A stretch of 64,000 nt of DNA from Trichopria drosophilae (GCA_030407085.1 CM059585.1:111465501-111529500), one strand, 5' to 3'; shown: positions 36,239 to 46,819, counted from the first letter of the stretch. Numbers and translations: made by a program. Notes: a model not told the origin generated them from the letters alone.

Positions 36239-37368
36239 TCTTCTTCTTCTTCTTCTTCTTCTTCTTCTTCTTCTTCTTCTTCTTCTTCTTCTTCTTCTTC
36301 TTCTTCTTCTTCTTCTTCTTCTTCTTCTTCTTCTTCTTCTTCTTCTTCTTCTTCTTCTTCTTCTTCTTCTTCTTCTTCTTCTTCTTCTTCTTCTTCTTCT
36401 TCTTCTTCTTCTTCTTCTTCTTCTTCTTCTTCTTCTTCTTCTTCTTCTTCTTCTTCTTCTTCTTCTTCTTCTTCTTCTTCTTCTTCTTCTTCTTCTTCTT
36501 CTTCTTCTTCTTCTTCTTCTTCTTCTTCTTCTTCTTCTTCTTCTTCTTCTTCTTCTACTTCTTCTTCTTCTTCTTCTTCTTCGTCTTCTTCTTCTTCTTC
36601 TTCTTCTTCTTCTTCTTCTTCTTCTTCTTCTTCTTCTTCTTCTTCTTCTTCTTCTTCTTCTTCTTCTTCTTCTTCTTCTTCTTCTTCTTCTTCTTCTTCT
36701 TCTTCTTCTTCTTCTTCTTTCTTCTTCTTCTTCTTCTTCTTCTTCTTCCTTCTTCTTTCTTCTTCTTCTTCTTCTTCCTTCTTTCTTCTTCTTCTTCTTC
36801 TTCTTCTTCTTCTTCTTCTTCTTCTTCTTCTTCTTCTTCTTCTTCTTCTTCTTCTTCTTCTTCTTCTTCTTCTTCTTCTTCTTCTCTTCTTCTTCTTCTT
36901 CTTCTTCTTCTTCTTCTTCTTCTTCTTCTTCTTCTTCTTCTTCTTCTTCTTCTTCTTCTTCTTCTTCTTCTTCTTCTTCTTCTTCTTCTTTCTTCTTCTT
37001 TCTTCTTCTTCTTCTTCTTCTTCTTCTTCTTCTTCTTCTTCTTCTTCTTCTTCTTTCTTCTTCTTCTTCTTCTTCTTCTTCTTCTTCTTCTTCTTCTTCT
37101 CTTCTTCTTCTTCTTCTTCTTCTTCTTCTTCTTCTTCTTCTTCTTCTTCTTCTTCTTCTTCTTCTTCTTCTTCTCTTCTTCTTCTTCTTCTTCTTCTTCT
37201 TCTTCTTCTTCTTCTTCTTCTTCTTCTTCTTCTTTCTTCTTCTTCTTCTTCTTCTTCTTCTTCTTCTTCTTCTTCTTCTTCTTCTTCTTCTTCTTCTTCT
37301 TCTTCTTCTTCTTCTTCTTCTTCTTCTTCTTCTTCTTCTTCTTCTCTTCTTCTTCTTCTTCTTCTCTT
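36239..37368. repeat. (TTC)n microsatellite, about 1.13 kb; (GAA)n tail of the LINE
   Basis: Nearly uninterrupted TTC units with scattered single-base slips (TTTC, CTC) and rare A or G interruptions near 36556 and 36583. It directly abuts the 3' end of the minus-strand LINE, so on the element strand it is a (GAA)n tail. Such polypurine tracts can form triplex DNA. Confidence 0.98.
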
Positions 37369-37583
37369 AATGTGGTTTTATTATGGTGGGGAGTTCCACC
37401 ACGACCACGGCACTGGACTATAGAGAGTCCTTCGGCCTAAGATTGTGTAGTGAGTTTCTAAAATCTCCGTATGGTGGCGTTCTAGTTTGAGTGGTTACTT
37501 TCTGGTTACTTTATTTGTGGGTATTTTGTGATTTGCCAATCAGAAGTGATTCTCGTGAGTTGTCATGGGGTCGCTTTCCTCAC

Positions 37584-40500
37584 CTATGAAGATGGATCTG
37601 AAATAGGGTTAAGGAAAGAGCGGAGAAAAATATCCATGTCTTCCAGAACTATTGAAATAAATTTTGCTAATGATTTGAATATATTGTTGTTGTCTAGTGC
37701 TAGAATAGGTTGAATATTGTACGGTGTAAAGATATTTTCGTTTATTAAAGTATCAGTTAAATCATATCGGGGGATTGTAAATTGGGGACACGAAAAGACA
37801 ATGTGATTTGCATCGCCTTGTTCTATGCCACAAATGCATTTATTGATCTGTATTCTATTAGTTCTAAAAAGATGGAGAGGGTAATTCCAGTGACCGGTTT
37901 TGAGTTGGTTTATAATTCTTATCTGATCTTGTTGGAGGTCATGTGCTTTGTAAAACCATGGTTTGTTAATTTTGTTTGTATTGCTAGCCTGTAGGAAATA
38001 TGAACCCTTCTCTAAGTTATGTAGCAATTTGGAACATTCTTGGGTAGAGTTATTTTTAGAAATGATTTTAAGGTTGGTCCAATGGGTTTTTGTTTTGAAC
38101 GTGGGAGTTAGGTTTGATTCGAGAGCTGATTTAGCTGTTTTATCCGCAATCTCGTTGCCAGAAATGTTGGAATGAGCTGGACACCATATGAAAATGAATT
38201 TAGTTTTAGATCCAAATAGTTTTAGTTTTATTTCGTAATTTATATGGTTACAGAAATTTTTATAAATTGGTTTTTCGATTTGGGTCAATGCCTCTTTGCT
38301 ATCTGAAATAATGGCAACATTCTGGAGACCGAGTTTTAATGCATATTTGATTGATGTAAGGATAGCAGTTTGTTCGGTCTCTAAACATGATAAGTTGTCA
38401 TTAATTCTGTGGCTCTCCGTGTAGTTTAAATTTTGATGGTAAAAAGCTATACTATTCCTGGAGGAGATCAAACTGTCAACTCTAAGCACGGACCCATCCG
38501 TATAGATGTAGTTAGAATTGGGGAAATTCCGGGTTAAATTAGACAAAAATGTTGTGTGAGGCGTTTTATGTAGTTTACAATCTAATCCCAAACTAAAGTT
38601 GATGTTTGAGGTTAGGAATTGTAATTGAAACGGGAAATCTATTGGTAAAGGGAATTGAGATTTATGAGAAAGTTGCAGATATGAGTGGTTGTTTCTGTAT
38701 AAAGGAAGGAGGTTGTTTAGAGTCCTTTTGAATTTGTTTTTGTTGGCAGTTGTGATCTCATCCAGGAATTTCAGTTTGTTGAGTAAGATGGATTGTGTTT
38801 GTTGTGATTTATTGAAGAGATAATCTAAATTGAGTTTGTTTATTTTGACGAGGATGGGAGGAATATTAGAGAGCCAGAGCACATTGGTAGGTGTAGTTCT
38901 AAGAAGGCCTAAACATATACGTAGTGAGGATGATTGTATCACCTGTAATTTTTTGGTATGTGATTTTGTTGAGTTGGCAAAGCATTGCGATCCCCAGGTA
39001 AGGGTTGGTTCAATTAGTCCCTTATGTACATTGAGTAAATGAGTTGGATGTGCTCCCCATTTGAATGAGCTAAGGGATTTTAGGATGTTAATAGCTTTTT
39101 TTGCTTTGATGGAGTTATCTTCTATATGGGGTTTCCATGTTAATTTGGTGTCGAATGTGATACCCAGAAATTTAATTGATTTAGTTGATGTAATGGGGGT
39201 GTTGTTAAGAGTAATGATAATTTCTTTTGGGAGATTCCTTCTTCTCGAAAAAATTATAAAATTAGTTTTCGATGTTTCTATAGAGAGTCCTCTGTCTTTC
39301 GTAAGCCAATGGTCTAGTTTGTGAAAAGCGTCAGTTAATGTATCTTTGCATTTGTCCAGAGAAACATGGGGGACGAAGAGAACACAGTCATCTGCAAATT
39401 GGAGATTTTTGGATTCATCACCAATATTTTTTTCCAGATCTCTAACATAAACATTGAATAGTTCTGGACTCAGTACTGAGCCTTGTGGGAGCCCTTTGGT
39501 GGAGATAAAGGTTTCTATGAATTTGCCTTCAGTATATATGTTAATATTACGTTTGGAGATCAAGAATTTTATGAAATGGATAATTTTCGAAGAAATTTTT
39601 AAGTTTATCAAATCGTTAACTAAGATATTGGGTACAACATTGTCAAAAGCGCCTTGTATGTCCACACAGAGGGCTCCTACGACCTTGTTTCTACAGAAAT
39701 TCGAATATATGTCGGTTGCAAAAATTGTGGTACTATCAGAAGTGGATTTCTGCTTTCTGAATCCGTACTGTGATTTAGGTATTATGAGACTTTGTTCCAA
39801 GTACCATTCAAGTCTGATTTTTATTAATGTTTCAAAAATTTTACATAGGTTTGAAGCTAGAGCTATCGGGCGATAACCTTTATTGTTTGGTTTCGGGATT
39901 AGAATTATGTCAAAATCATTCCAGGATTTAGGATAAGTCGAATTCAGAAAGCAGAAATTAAATATTTTAAGAATTTGTAAAACCACTTCGTCAGGTAAGT
40001 TTTGTAGAATGTTGTTGGAAATTAAATCACGGCCAGGAGAAGAATTAGTTTTGAGTGAGTTTATAATAGTTTTTAGTTCATTTAAATAAAATGGAGTATC
40101 TAGACGGTGTGAATTTATGATTGGAATTGATGGTTCTAAAGTCGCAATGTTTGGAGCAGATTTAAGTTTTTTGGTGGTATTTAGAATTGATGGATCATCT
40201 AGAAGGTTATTATCTTTAGAGCAAACGTTGATGGAAGAAGCTTTAAAAGAAGAAATAATTTTCCATACCTGATTGGTATTCATTTCCTTGTTTATGCTTT
40301 TGCAGAAGTTAGCGAATCCTTCTTTTTTCTCTTGCTTAAGAATTTTTTTAGTTTCATTAGAAATCTTTTTAAGGTTTTCGATATTCTTAGTAGAAATGTC
40401 TTTCCTTAATATTTTTAAAGCTTGATTCTTAGCGGTAATCGCTTCATTACATTTATCGTTCCACCAATATTTGTAAGAACTCTTATTTTTACTTTTAGTT

Positions 40501-41363
40501 TTAAATTTAAAGGCTCCAGATTTTAATAATGATCGAATAATATTTTTAATTATTTTGTCGTAGCATTTAAGGTATGTGACTTCATTTATGCTAAGGTTAG
40601 ATACTTTATTTTTTATGAGTTGCTTAAAAAGATTCCAATTTACATTGCATGTATTTAAGTTAGGTCTAGTTTTGACTGTTTTGAGGAAGTTCCCTGCTAG
40701 TGAGATTTCTATAGGTAAATGGTCACTATTCATTGAGTTTTTATTTACTGACCATGATGTTATATGGTAGAGATCTGGAGAAATTAGTGAGATGTCGGGT
40801 GAGCCCAATTTTTCTATGGCAGTGTTGGGCAATTTTGTGTGTTGACTGGGATGATTAAGGACTATGAGGTTTGACTTGTCGAGTGTTTTATAAAGGAGTC
40901 TTCCAGCTGAATTTGGAGAACCCGTGCTCCAGGCCCTATGGTGAGCATTAAAATCCCCACAGATGATGCCGCCGAAGTCGTGATCCGAAAGAGCACAAGT
41001 CCAGTCAGCATCATACTGTGTTGAGTTAGGGTGTCTGTAGAGGTTCGAGATGGTGATTGTATCCCTATCAGTGATAATTTGAAAAATCAGAATCTCCAAG
41101 CCTCTACGATTGTTAAAACGGCGAACAATTTTGTAGCTCAAATCGGAGTTTATGGCCACCAAAAGGCCCAACGACAGGTCCTTTCCTAATGTTTCATCGC
41201 GATCGTACCTAATTATCCTGTAATTCCCCAGTTTAAATTGTTTCTCCCTGGTCAACCACGTTTCCTGGACACAGATAATGTCGTAGTTGGAGTATTCTTT
41301 TTGTAATTCGAGTTTATTAGAAATGCCCCTGGCATTCCATTGGAGAATTTTGAGTTTTGACAT
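37584..41363 (-). CDS. LINE ORF2: endonuclease, reverse transcriptase and RNase H (1259 aa)
   Basis: A single open frame of normal length. Residues 1-225 are the APE-type endonuclease that nicks the target: LKILQWNARGISN, ICVQETWL, GDFNAHHRAWS and SDHLPIEIS are visible. The reverse transcriptase follows at about 430-720, with SPGRDLISNNIL, LIPKPNNKGYRPIAL, LCVDIQGAFDNV, GLPQGSVLSPELF (about 624) and the catalytic LQFADDCVLF (about 658). RNase H at about 950-1080 shows YIYTDGS, ISDSKEAL and WCPAHSNISGNEIAD. The C-terminus has CICGIEQGDANHIVFSC, the Cys/His cluster of such proteins. All key catalytic residues are present, so the protein is probably functional. It begins with MSKLKIL, giving the endonuclease its usual N-terminus. 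Confidence 0.95.
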   Translation of the reverse strand: MSKLKILQWNARGISNKLELQKEYSNYDIICVQETWLTREKQFKLGNYRIIRYDRDETLGKDLSLGLLVAINSDLSYKIVRRFNNRRGLEILIFQIITDRDTITISNLYRHPNSTQYDADWTCALSDHDFGGIICGDFNAHHRAWSTGSPNSAGRLLYKTLDKSNLIVLNHPSQHTKLPNTAIEKLGSPDISLISPDLYHITSWSVNKNSMNSDHLPIEISLAGNFLKTVKTRPNLNTCNVNWNLFKQLIKNKVSNLSINEVTYLKCYDKIIKNIIRSLLKSGAFKFKTKSKNKSSYKYWWNDKCNEAITAKNQALKILRKDISTKNIENLKKISNETKKILKQEKKEGFANFCKSINKEMNTNQVWKIISSFKASSINVCSKDNNLLDDPSILNTTKKLKSAPNIATLEPSIPIINSHRLDTPFYLNELKTIINSLKTNSSPGRDLISNNILQNLPDEVVLQILKIFNFCFLNSTYPKSWNDFDIILIPKPNNKGYRPIALASNLCKIFETLIKIRLEWYLEQSLIIPKSQYGFRKQKSTSDSTTIFATDIYSNFCRNKVVGALCVDIQGAFDNVVPNILVNDLINLKISSKIIHFIKFLISKRNINIYTEGKFIETFISTKGLPQGSVLSPELFNVYVRDLEKNIGDESKNLQFADDCVLFVPHVSLDKCKDTLTDAFHKLDHWLTKDRGLSIETSKTNFIIFSRRRNLPKEIIITLNNTPITSTKSIKFLGITFDTKLTWKPHIEDNSIKAKKAINILKSLSSFKWGAHPTHLLNVHKGLIEPTLTWGSQCFANSTKSHTKKLQVIQSSSLRICLGLLRTTPTNVLWLSNIPPILVKINKLNLDYLFNKSQQTQSILLNKLKFLDEITTANKNKFKRTLNNLLPLYRNNHSYLQLSHKSQFPLPIDFPFQLQFLTSNINFSLGLDCKLHKTPHTTFLSNLTRNFPNSNYIYTDGSVLRVDSLISSRNSIAFYHQNLNYTESHRINDNLSCLETEQTAILTSIKYALKLGLQNVAIISDSKEALTQIEKPIYKNFCNHINYEIKLKLFGSKTKFIFIWCPAHSNISGNEIADKTAKSALESNLTPTFKTKTHWTNLKIISKNNSTQECSKLLHNLEKGSYFLQASNTNKINKPWFYKAHDLQQDQIRIINQLKTGHWNYPLHLFRTNRIQINKCICGIEQGDANHIVFSCPQFTIPRYDLTDTLINENIFTPYNIQPILALDNNNIFKSLAKFISIVLEDMDIFLRSFLNPISDPSS

Positions 41364-41911
41364 TGATATTAATAAAAAACTATAGTGAATTTATGTAAGG
41401 TTGTATTTAATTTGTTTGATGGTTATTAAATAATTGACTAGATTGTAATTAGAGTATTTTAATTAATTTATTTTTTTTTTTTTTTTTATTTTAGGAGTGT
41501 AGTTTAATCAGTTGAGTAGTTTATTAACAGAAGTAGTAGAACTTGAATAAAATTATAAATTTAAATATATAAATATAAAATATATAAAATATAAAATAAA
41601 GTATATAGATTTATAAAATAAAATTCTAAAATAATAAAATAAAATTTAGGTATGTATATTCGGTCAGAAAGAAAGTAAAGACTTTGAAGTTAATAAATAT
41701 AAAATATATAAAATATAACTTAAAATATATAAATTTATAAAATAAAATTATAAAATAATAAAATAAAATTTAGGTATGTATATTCGGTCAGAAAGGAAGT
41801 AAAGACTTTGAAGTTAATTTATCTAGGTATGATTTTGTAATAATATATTTGAATAATATATTTATATAAATAAATTTATTGAATTTTAGAGAATGGTACT
41901 AATAAAGTGAA
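41364..41911 (-). repeat. Inter-ORF gap of the LINE with a 122-bp tandem duplication
   Basis: Very AT-rich. A unit of about 122 bp carrying TTTAGGTATGTATATTCGG and AGTAAAGACTTTGAAGTTAA occurs twice, ending near 41694 and 41816. No coding frame. It may hold the signal for starting ORF2 translation, but none is recognised. Confidence 0.8.
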
Positions 41912-43117
41912 TTATCTGGTTATAGATTCGAATATACTAGACAATAAGGTCTGAGTTTTGTTATTGTTTTCAATCAATTGAGCTAGAAAGTTAATTAAAT
42001 CGGATTTGTTTTCTATAATGTTGTTTATGGTTGGTGCCAGGGGCATTTCTTGACTCGAATTATTATTAAGATAGCTAGGGGAACCAGTAGAATTCAAAAG
42101 TTCTTGTTCTGGTATACGGTTCCTTTTGATTATCTGTTTACTTTCGCTTAACAATAATATTTGTTTTGAATTTAAATTTGTAAGTGTCTCGTGTGCTTCT
42201 TGGAATGTCATATTCCGTTCGGCCATTATTTTTTTGATTTTGGACTGCTCTAAATAAGAGTGACAATTCATTTTGTCGTTTGATGCATGCTTATTGGGCA
42301 GTTGTTTTTTAGTACAGTTTGTGCATGATTTAGCATGCGAGTCACAGTTATGATTGGTTACTAATTCCTTACTACAAAGGGGGCATATAAAAATGGAAGA
42401 TTGGCAGTTGGTTAAATTGTGTCCAAAATTCCAACATTTCTGGCACTGAACTACAGGAAAAATATAGTGTTTTATGTTGCGGGATTCTTTCCAAATTGTG
42501 ATCTGGCTAGGGAGAAGGTTTCCCTCAAAGGAAATTTTTATGGTTTTTGTAGGTATCAATTCCCCTTTATTGTTCATCCTGATGATTCGTTCTAGTTTGA
42601 TTTTATTTCGGTATTGCTCTTCCACACCTTCCACAATCTGATCTATCGAAAGGGTTTCATCGAAGCCATAAATGACTCCGCTTCGACTTAATTTAAAAGA
42701 AGGTATGTAAGAGTACCAGTTTATAGGCAGAATTGTATGATTTTCAAGTAATTGGTCCGCTTGGCTCATTGTCGTAAATGATAATTGGATCTTATAAGGA
42801 TTTATTTTTTTGAGACGATCAAAGTTGATTCCAAGCGAGGACAAGGTTCTAGCGAAGGCACATGCGTTCTTATTTAAGATTTTTGCATTTTCGTCATCCG
42901 TTTGAAGATGAACAATAAAGGGGCTTTGAGATTGTAATTTGTACTTATATACCGATTTATTTTGAATTTTAGTTTTATGGTCGTTTTGAGAATTAGACTT
43001 ATAGTTGTCTTTAGGTTTATCTAAGTCAATTTTTGGAGATTTGTCTGACGCTGAAGCGTTGTTAATTTTTAATCTACTCTCTTTTAACATACTCATACTC
43101 TCATCGAGGTCGACCAA
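41912..43117 (-). CDS. LINE ORF1, gag-like nucleic-acid-binding protein (401 aa)
   Basis: It would coat the element RNA and form the transposition particle in the cytoplasm. The N-terminal 60 residues are charged and Lys/Asn-rich. A central domain (about 65-220, SPFIVHLQTDDENAKILNKN onwards) fits the RNA-recognition-like fold of arthropod LINE gag proteins. A CCHC zinc knuckle is seen at CQKCWNFGHNLTNC, followed by a second Cys/His cluster starting CPLCSKELVTNHNC. The C-terminus (GSPSYLNNNSS...) is low-complexity. No frame breaks. It precedes ORF2 in the same orientation. Confidence 0.88.
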   Translation of the reverse strand: MVDLDESMSMLKESRLKINNASASDKSPKIDLDKPKDNYKSNSQNDHKTKIQNKSVYKYKLQSQSPFIVHLQTDDENAKILNKNACAFARTLSSLGINFDRLKKINPYKIQLSFTTMSQADQLLENHTILPINWYSYIPSFKLSRSGVIYGFDETLSIDQIVEGVEEQYRNKIKLERIIRMNNKGELIPTKTIKISFEGNLLPSQITIWKESRNIKHYIFPVVQCQKCWNFGHNLTNCQSSIFICPLCSKELVTNHNCDSHAKSCTNCTKKQLPNKHASNDKMNCHSYLEQSKIKKIMAERNMTFQEAHETLTNLNSKQILLLSESKQIIKRNRIPEQELLNSTGSPSYLNNNSSQEMPLAPTINNIIENKSDLINFLAQLIENNNKTQTLLSSIFESITR

Positions 43118-43191
43118 AAACTAAAATTGAGGTTATAATTGTTTCATAGAAATTGCCCTTTTTGTTTGTATATAAAATCAATCTCCTGTTC

Positions 43192-43400
43192 GTGTCCCCA
43201 ATAAATTCATAAATTAATCAGGCAGTCATTTGGTTAAAAATTAAAACTATGGATAAAATTCATTAAAATTATTTTAAATCAATCGTTTTTTCGTGTCCCC
43301 AATAAATCCAAATTGATCAAGCAGTCATTTGTTAAAATTTAGAAGTATAAATAAATAAATAAAAATAAATAAAAATAAAATTCATTAAAACATATTTTTT
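43192..43400 (-). repeat. Tandem repeat in the LINE 5' leader
   Basis: CGTGTCCCCAATAAAT followed by ATCA(G/A)GCAGTCATTTG and AAAATTCATTAAAA blocks recurs at about 101-bp spacing, at 43191 and 43292. Repeated 5' leaders often carry LINE promoters; that role is inferred here. Confidence 0.7.
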
Positions 43401-44003
43401 TGACGTGGAAATTTTTCTCAGGCTCACCTTATTCGTTGTTTGAGGTTGGAAAACGACACCATGAAAAGACACTTGAATCCTCTCCACGTGTGTGGAAAAA
43501 TGGCGGTCCACCGGTATCGGAACTTGTTGTCGATTAATTGCGTTGAATATTCCTCCGCTTTTCGTTAAATCTTTGTGTAGACCTGGAAGTCGATGCCGTC
43601 AATTTTGGTCGGAAAAGTTGAGTTTCTGGTGTACGGATTGTACAGAGTCGATTTCGCTGGATTTGGTTGATTGGGTTGAACGGCGTGGTAGAGTACGTCT
43701 GCACAGTTCGGTGGTTCGAATTGGAGTCCCGGTAAAGTCGAACTTCTTATTTTTCTTCTTAGTTGTGACATTAATCAAGAACTACTGGAAGATGGTACAC
43801 CCCAGCTGAACTTGGCCCATGTACAGAGGCGCTGCTACCTAACCTGATGATGCTGATCAGCTGGTTAGAGGTTAGAGTTCGATATTTGGACAGTTCGACT
43901 TTACTGAATAAAGAATTTGAAACTAAAGGCTCTTATTTTTTAAATCTGAACACTTGTCGCAACCATGGTTCCGTAAATTACGATTAGATAGAGAATACAT
44001 TAA
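43401..44003. other. Possible further LINE 5' sequence and spacer
   Basis: More GC-rich than its surroundings (43410-43900), including ATGGCGGTCC. It could be the outer 5' UTR/promoter of the LINE. No coding frame is convincing. Confidence 0.25.
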
Positions 44004-44294
44004 TACATAAAATCTGGACATTGGGAATTCCCACAACATCTTTATAACATTAAAATTAAAGACTCCCCAAAATGTGACTATAACGATGAACTTGGCTCGG
44101 CTGACCACATTATATTTGATTGTCCTCAATTCTCTGTTGCAAGAATTCATCTTATTGAATTACTTCACGATGAAAAGATCTATCCTCCTTACTCCTTAAG
44201 TAATTTACTATACTTGAACAATCTTGCTATTTTTAAAGAAATAGTAAATATTGTCAAAGCAGCAAGGATCTCGGGTAAAGATACACCTTCTTAA
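44004..44294 (+). pseudogene. 3' end of a second I-like LINE ORF2
   Basis: The plus-strand frame opens after a TAA at 44001-44003 and reads SGHWEFPQHLYNIKIKD, then CDYNDELGSADHIIFDCPQF, to a TAA at 44292-44294. It corresponds to the last 95 residues of the ORF2 at 37584-41363 (TGHWNYPLHLF... GDANHIVFSCPQF) but is clearly a different family. It is a 5'-truncated copy. Its 3' UTR runs to about 44470 and ends in an (AT)n tail at 44472-44490. Confidence 0.88.
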
Positions 44295-44490
44295 TTTAAT
44301 TTAAATCTAATTAGTTTACATCAATCCAAATTTTCCAAGTTAAAGAAACTAACTCACGGCTACTTAAATCAATTTATTAATCTATATAAAGAGCTTTTAT
44401 GAACAGCTGAATTAATTAAATAAATTATAAACCTATCAAGTGTCCACCCAGGAGGATAGAAGGGACCTCATCATATATATATATATATGT

Positions 44491-45339
44491 ACATATATAT
44501 TCAACCATACATGTTCATTGATTATCCACCAGATGTCGCTATTAAATACTTATACATGTAACAGCAGGCTTAAGAATCTCTGAGCAGTGTATGCATGATC
44601 CAAAGCCGTGCACGGAAAAAAGTCCGCGCATATACAGTCAAGGCAGCGCGTGCGCTGGTAATAGGGATCCCGCCTTTCCGTAACAATAATGGTGCACCGA
44701 CCATAAGAGTACGGCGCTGTGAGCGCCACTGGAAAGAACGAACCCTCTCCATTTAAATACGAGGCTGAGTGAGCATCAGTTTTTTGAGTGCACACGAGCA
44801 TCAAGATTCACATTAGGGTTACACGGAAAAACTTTTGGGAGCGCTGCTCACCCAAACCGGGCGGGTAGCACGGCACTTTTAACTTTTCAAATGATGATTA
44901 AAAATATAAGAGCGTAAAAATAAATCTTTTTCTGAATAAATATGGATTCATACTATTATTAAGAAAGTTTATGCGATATTTTTAGACTATAAAATTACTT
45001 ATATGGTTTATAAAGATCGTTAAAAGCGTAAAAACCGGCACTTTTCCCATTTTAACGCTTCCGTATCAAAAACAGAGCAAAAAAGAGTAAAATTGCACTA
45101 AAGCTTTTCTGTAGAGCGTGAAATTTCCTATATTAAATTTAATATAGGCGTATAATTATGGAAATGACTTCATATACATGTATATTAATTTTGACCTCAA
45201 TATTTTTAACAGTGTATCAAACAAACTTTTGGTTAGGAAGATATTTAAATTATTAAATGCGATAATCGTTTTCTCGATAATTGGAACCCTTTTACGGGGA
45301 GAATAATTCAAAATGTGAATATAAATAAAACACTTTTAA
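44491..45339. other. Unassigned sequence with a possible core promoter and a short palindrome
   Basis: TTTAAATA at 44752-44759 lies 24 bases before an arthropod-type initiator TCAGT at 44776-44780 (plus strand), the spacing expected for a Pol II core promoter. No gene follows visibly. CCTATATTAAATTTAATATAGG-type symmetry at 45127-45148 is an exact 22-bp palindrome. A 60-bp block at 45261-45320 repeats 35061-35120. Confidence 0.25.
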
Positions 45340-45807
45340 TCCTATTCATCCTAAAATACAATTTACATCAAATCAGAATAAAATAATAAAATAAATATTC
45401 TAGATATTACAATACATAAACAAAATAATGGATCAATCATTACAAATTGGTATAAAAAAAATACTTGACCAGGAAGATATTTAAATTATTATTCACATCA
45501 TGAATGTAAACAAAAAATAAGTTTAATTAAAGGATCAGTTGACAGAGCTATAAAATTATCACATAAACTTAGAAAAAATAATTTCAAATTAATTAAACAA
45601 ATATTAAAAAATAATTATTACCCTAATAAATTTGTTGATGATGTTATTATACAAAGAAAAAATTAAATCTATAATAGGTTTATCCAAAAAATCTTTTTAT
45701 GATAGAAATCATTTAACAAAATCAATGACTCCTTGTATTCAACATTTTTCAGAAACACTTCGTAGAAAATTTGAAAAACATTTTAATATATCATTATATT
45801 TTTAAAA
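45340..45807 (+). pseudogene. Penelope-like element fragment (end of reverse transcriptase and linker)
   Basis: The conserved strand order of Penelope elements is visible across several frames: IHPKIQFTS, ILDITIHKQNNGSIITNWYK, then GRYLNYYSHHECKQKISLIK, VDRAIKLSH, LKNNYYPNKF. An in-frame TGA sits in the NWYKKNT-PGRYLN segment, and frames change near 45350, 45390 and 45665. The following TPCIQHFSETLRRKFEKHFN resembles the region before the GIY-YIG endonuclease, which itself is missing. Clearly inactive. Confidence 0.75.
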
Positions 45808-45986
45808 TGATAATAATTTAAGTATTTTTCAATAATATGAAAGACAAAAACCAATTTCATAAGAAATAAATTGCATATATTAAATTTCATGCAAAAATTG
45901 AGAAAATGCAAATATATATATATAATTTAAAACAATTTAAAGTTAATAACCTTAGAAATTGACATTTAAATGTAAAATATTGTAAG

Positions 45987-46021
45987 CTGAAGAAGACTAG
46001 CATAAGAGTCGAAACGTTGTC
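45987..46021 (+). ncRNA. Hammerhead ribozyme core of the Penelope-like element
   Basis: CTGAAGA at 45987-45993 is followed by a four-pair helix II (GACT 45995-45998 with AGTC 46007-46010), then GAAA at 46011-46014, a two-pair helix III (AC/GT around a GTT loop) and the GTC cleavage triplet at 46019-46021. This very short helix III is the form described for Penelope-element and schistosome hammerheads, which act as dimers. The A in CTGAAGA replaces the usual U of CTGATGA, a tolerated position. Helix I pairing is not obvious here, so activity is doubtful. Confidence 0.6.
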
Positions 46022-46138
46022 ATAAAAGATAAAATAAATAAAGAAGCCCAGAAAAACGAAAAAGGTGCAAGTTTCATTTTAAAAAGTTTATTTCAATGAA
46101 ATGACCCCGTTTCTGACAATTATTCTGACCCTGGGTAT

Positions 46139-46819
46139 TGTGACGTCCAGGTAATGGAATAATAATCTTGAGATATATATATATAATTTTTTATTTAGGT
46201 AGCCGTGCGATCTTCTCCGGTGCGTAGCGGGAAGAGTAAGTCAAGAAAAAATTACAAGTTCAAACGTTTTACGAAGCTTAGAAGCCCGGAGATAATTATC
46301 GTATCGCGACCAATTAATTACCGACTGATTTTTTGTCACCTCTTAAGACCTAAGTTCGTCGGATCCCCCGCGCTCGCTTACGCAGGGTGGGGCTGAATCC
46401 CTTATTCGTCGGATTCGACACGCTTATCGAGTTATGGACTCCCACACTGCCGTCGATCATTGTTTTGCCGAACTGTCATATGAAATAAATAATCCGATTT
46501 TATTGCGGATGTTGAATGATAACACAGACCGAATAATTGTATTATATTACGGATGTCGAAACGTAATGCCGAATAAATAATCATATTTTATTACAGCAGT
46601 GTGGTTTCCTCTTTTTATATTTAAGGCGGTTGGCTCGGATTTAGATATATAAAATTATTGATAGGCGATGCCATTTCCGCCGTAGATATAATTCCTAAAT
46701 TACACGCAACGTATCATTTTAAATTATAACTAATGTTGACTTAATGTTACTTATAAATTAAGAAAATAATATGTATATGCAAAAAACTGCAGGGGCCCTT
46801 TAGTCCTTTGGACGTAACA
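46139..46819 (-). repeat. 3' LTR of the Gypsy element (681 bp, intact)
   Basis: TGTTACGTCC at 46819 (minus strand) to GGACGTCACA at 46139. It is the uninterrupted reference for the other LTR. Confidence 0.95.

Larger units (their letters stand above)
36239..43400 (-). mobile_element. I-like non-LTR retrotransposon (LINE), apparently complete
   Basis: Order on the minus strand: a 5' leader with a tandem repeat, ORF1 (gag-like, zinc knuckles), a 548-bp AT-rich gap, ORF2 (endonuclease, reverse transcriptase, RNase H, Cys-rich tail), a 3' UTR of about 215 bp, then the (GAA)n tail. RNase H after the reverse transcriptase, and a simple-repeat rather than poly(A) tail, fit the I group. The 5' limit is uncertain and may reach about 43.8 kb. 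No target duplication was found. Confidence 0.85.

Noticed and set aside
37528..40770. Plus-strand frames across the LINE
   Set aside because: They are antisense shadows of the intact ORF2.
44752..44780. TATA plus TCAGT core promoter
   Set aside because: Spacing is right, but no gene or element body could be attached, so it is mentioned only within the spacer entry.
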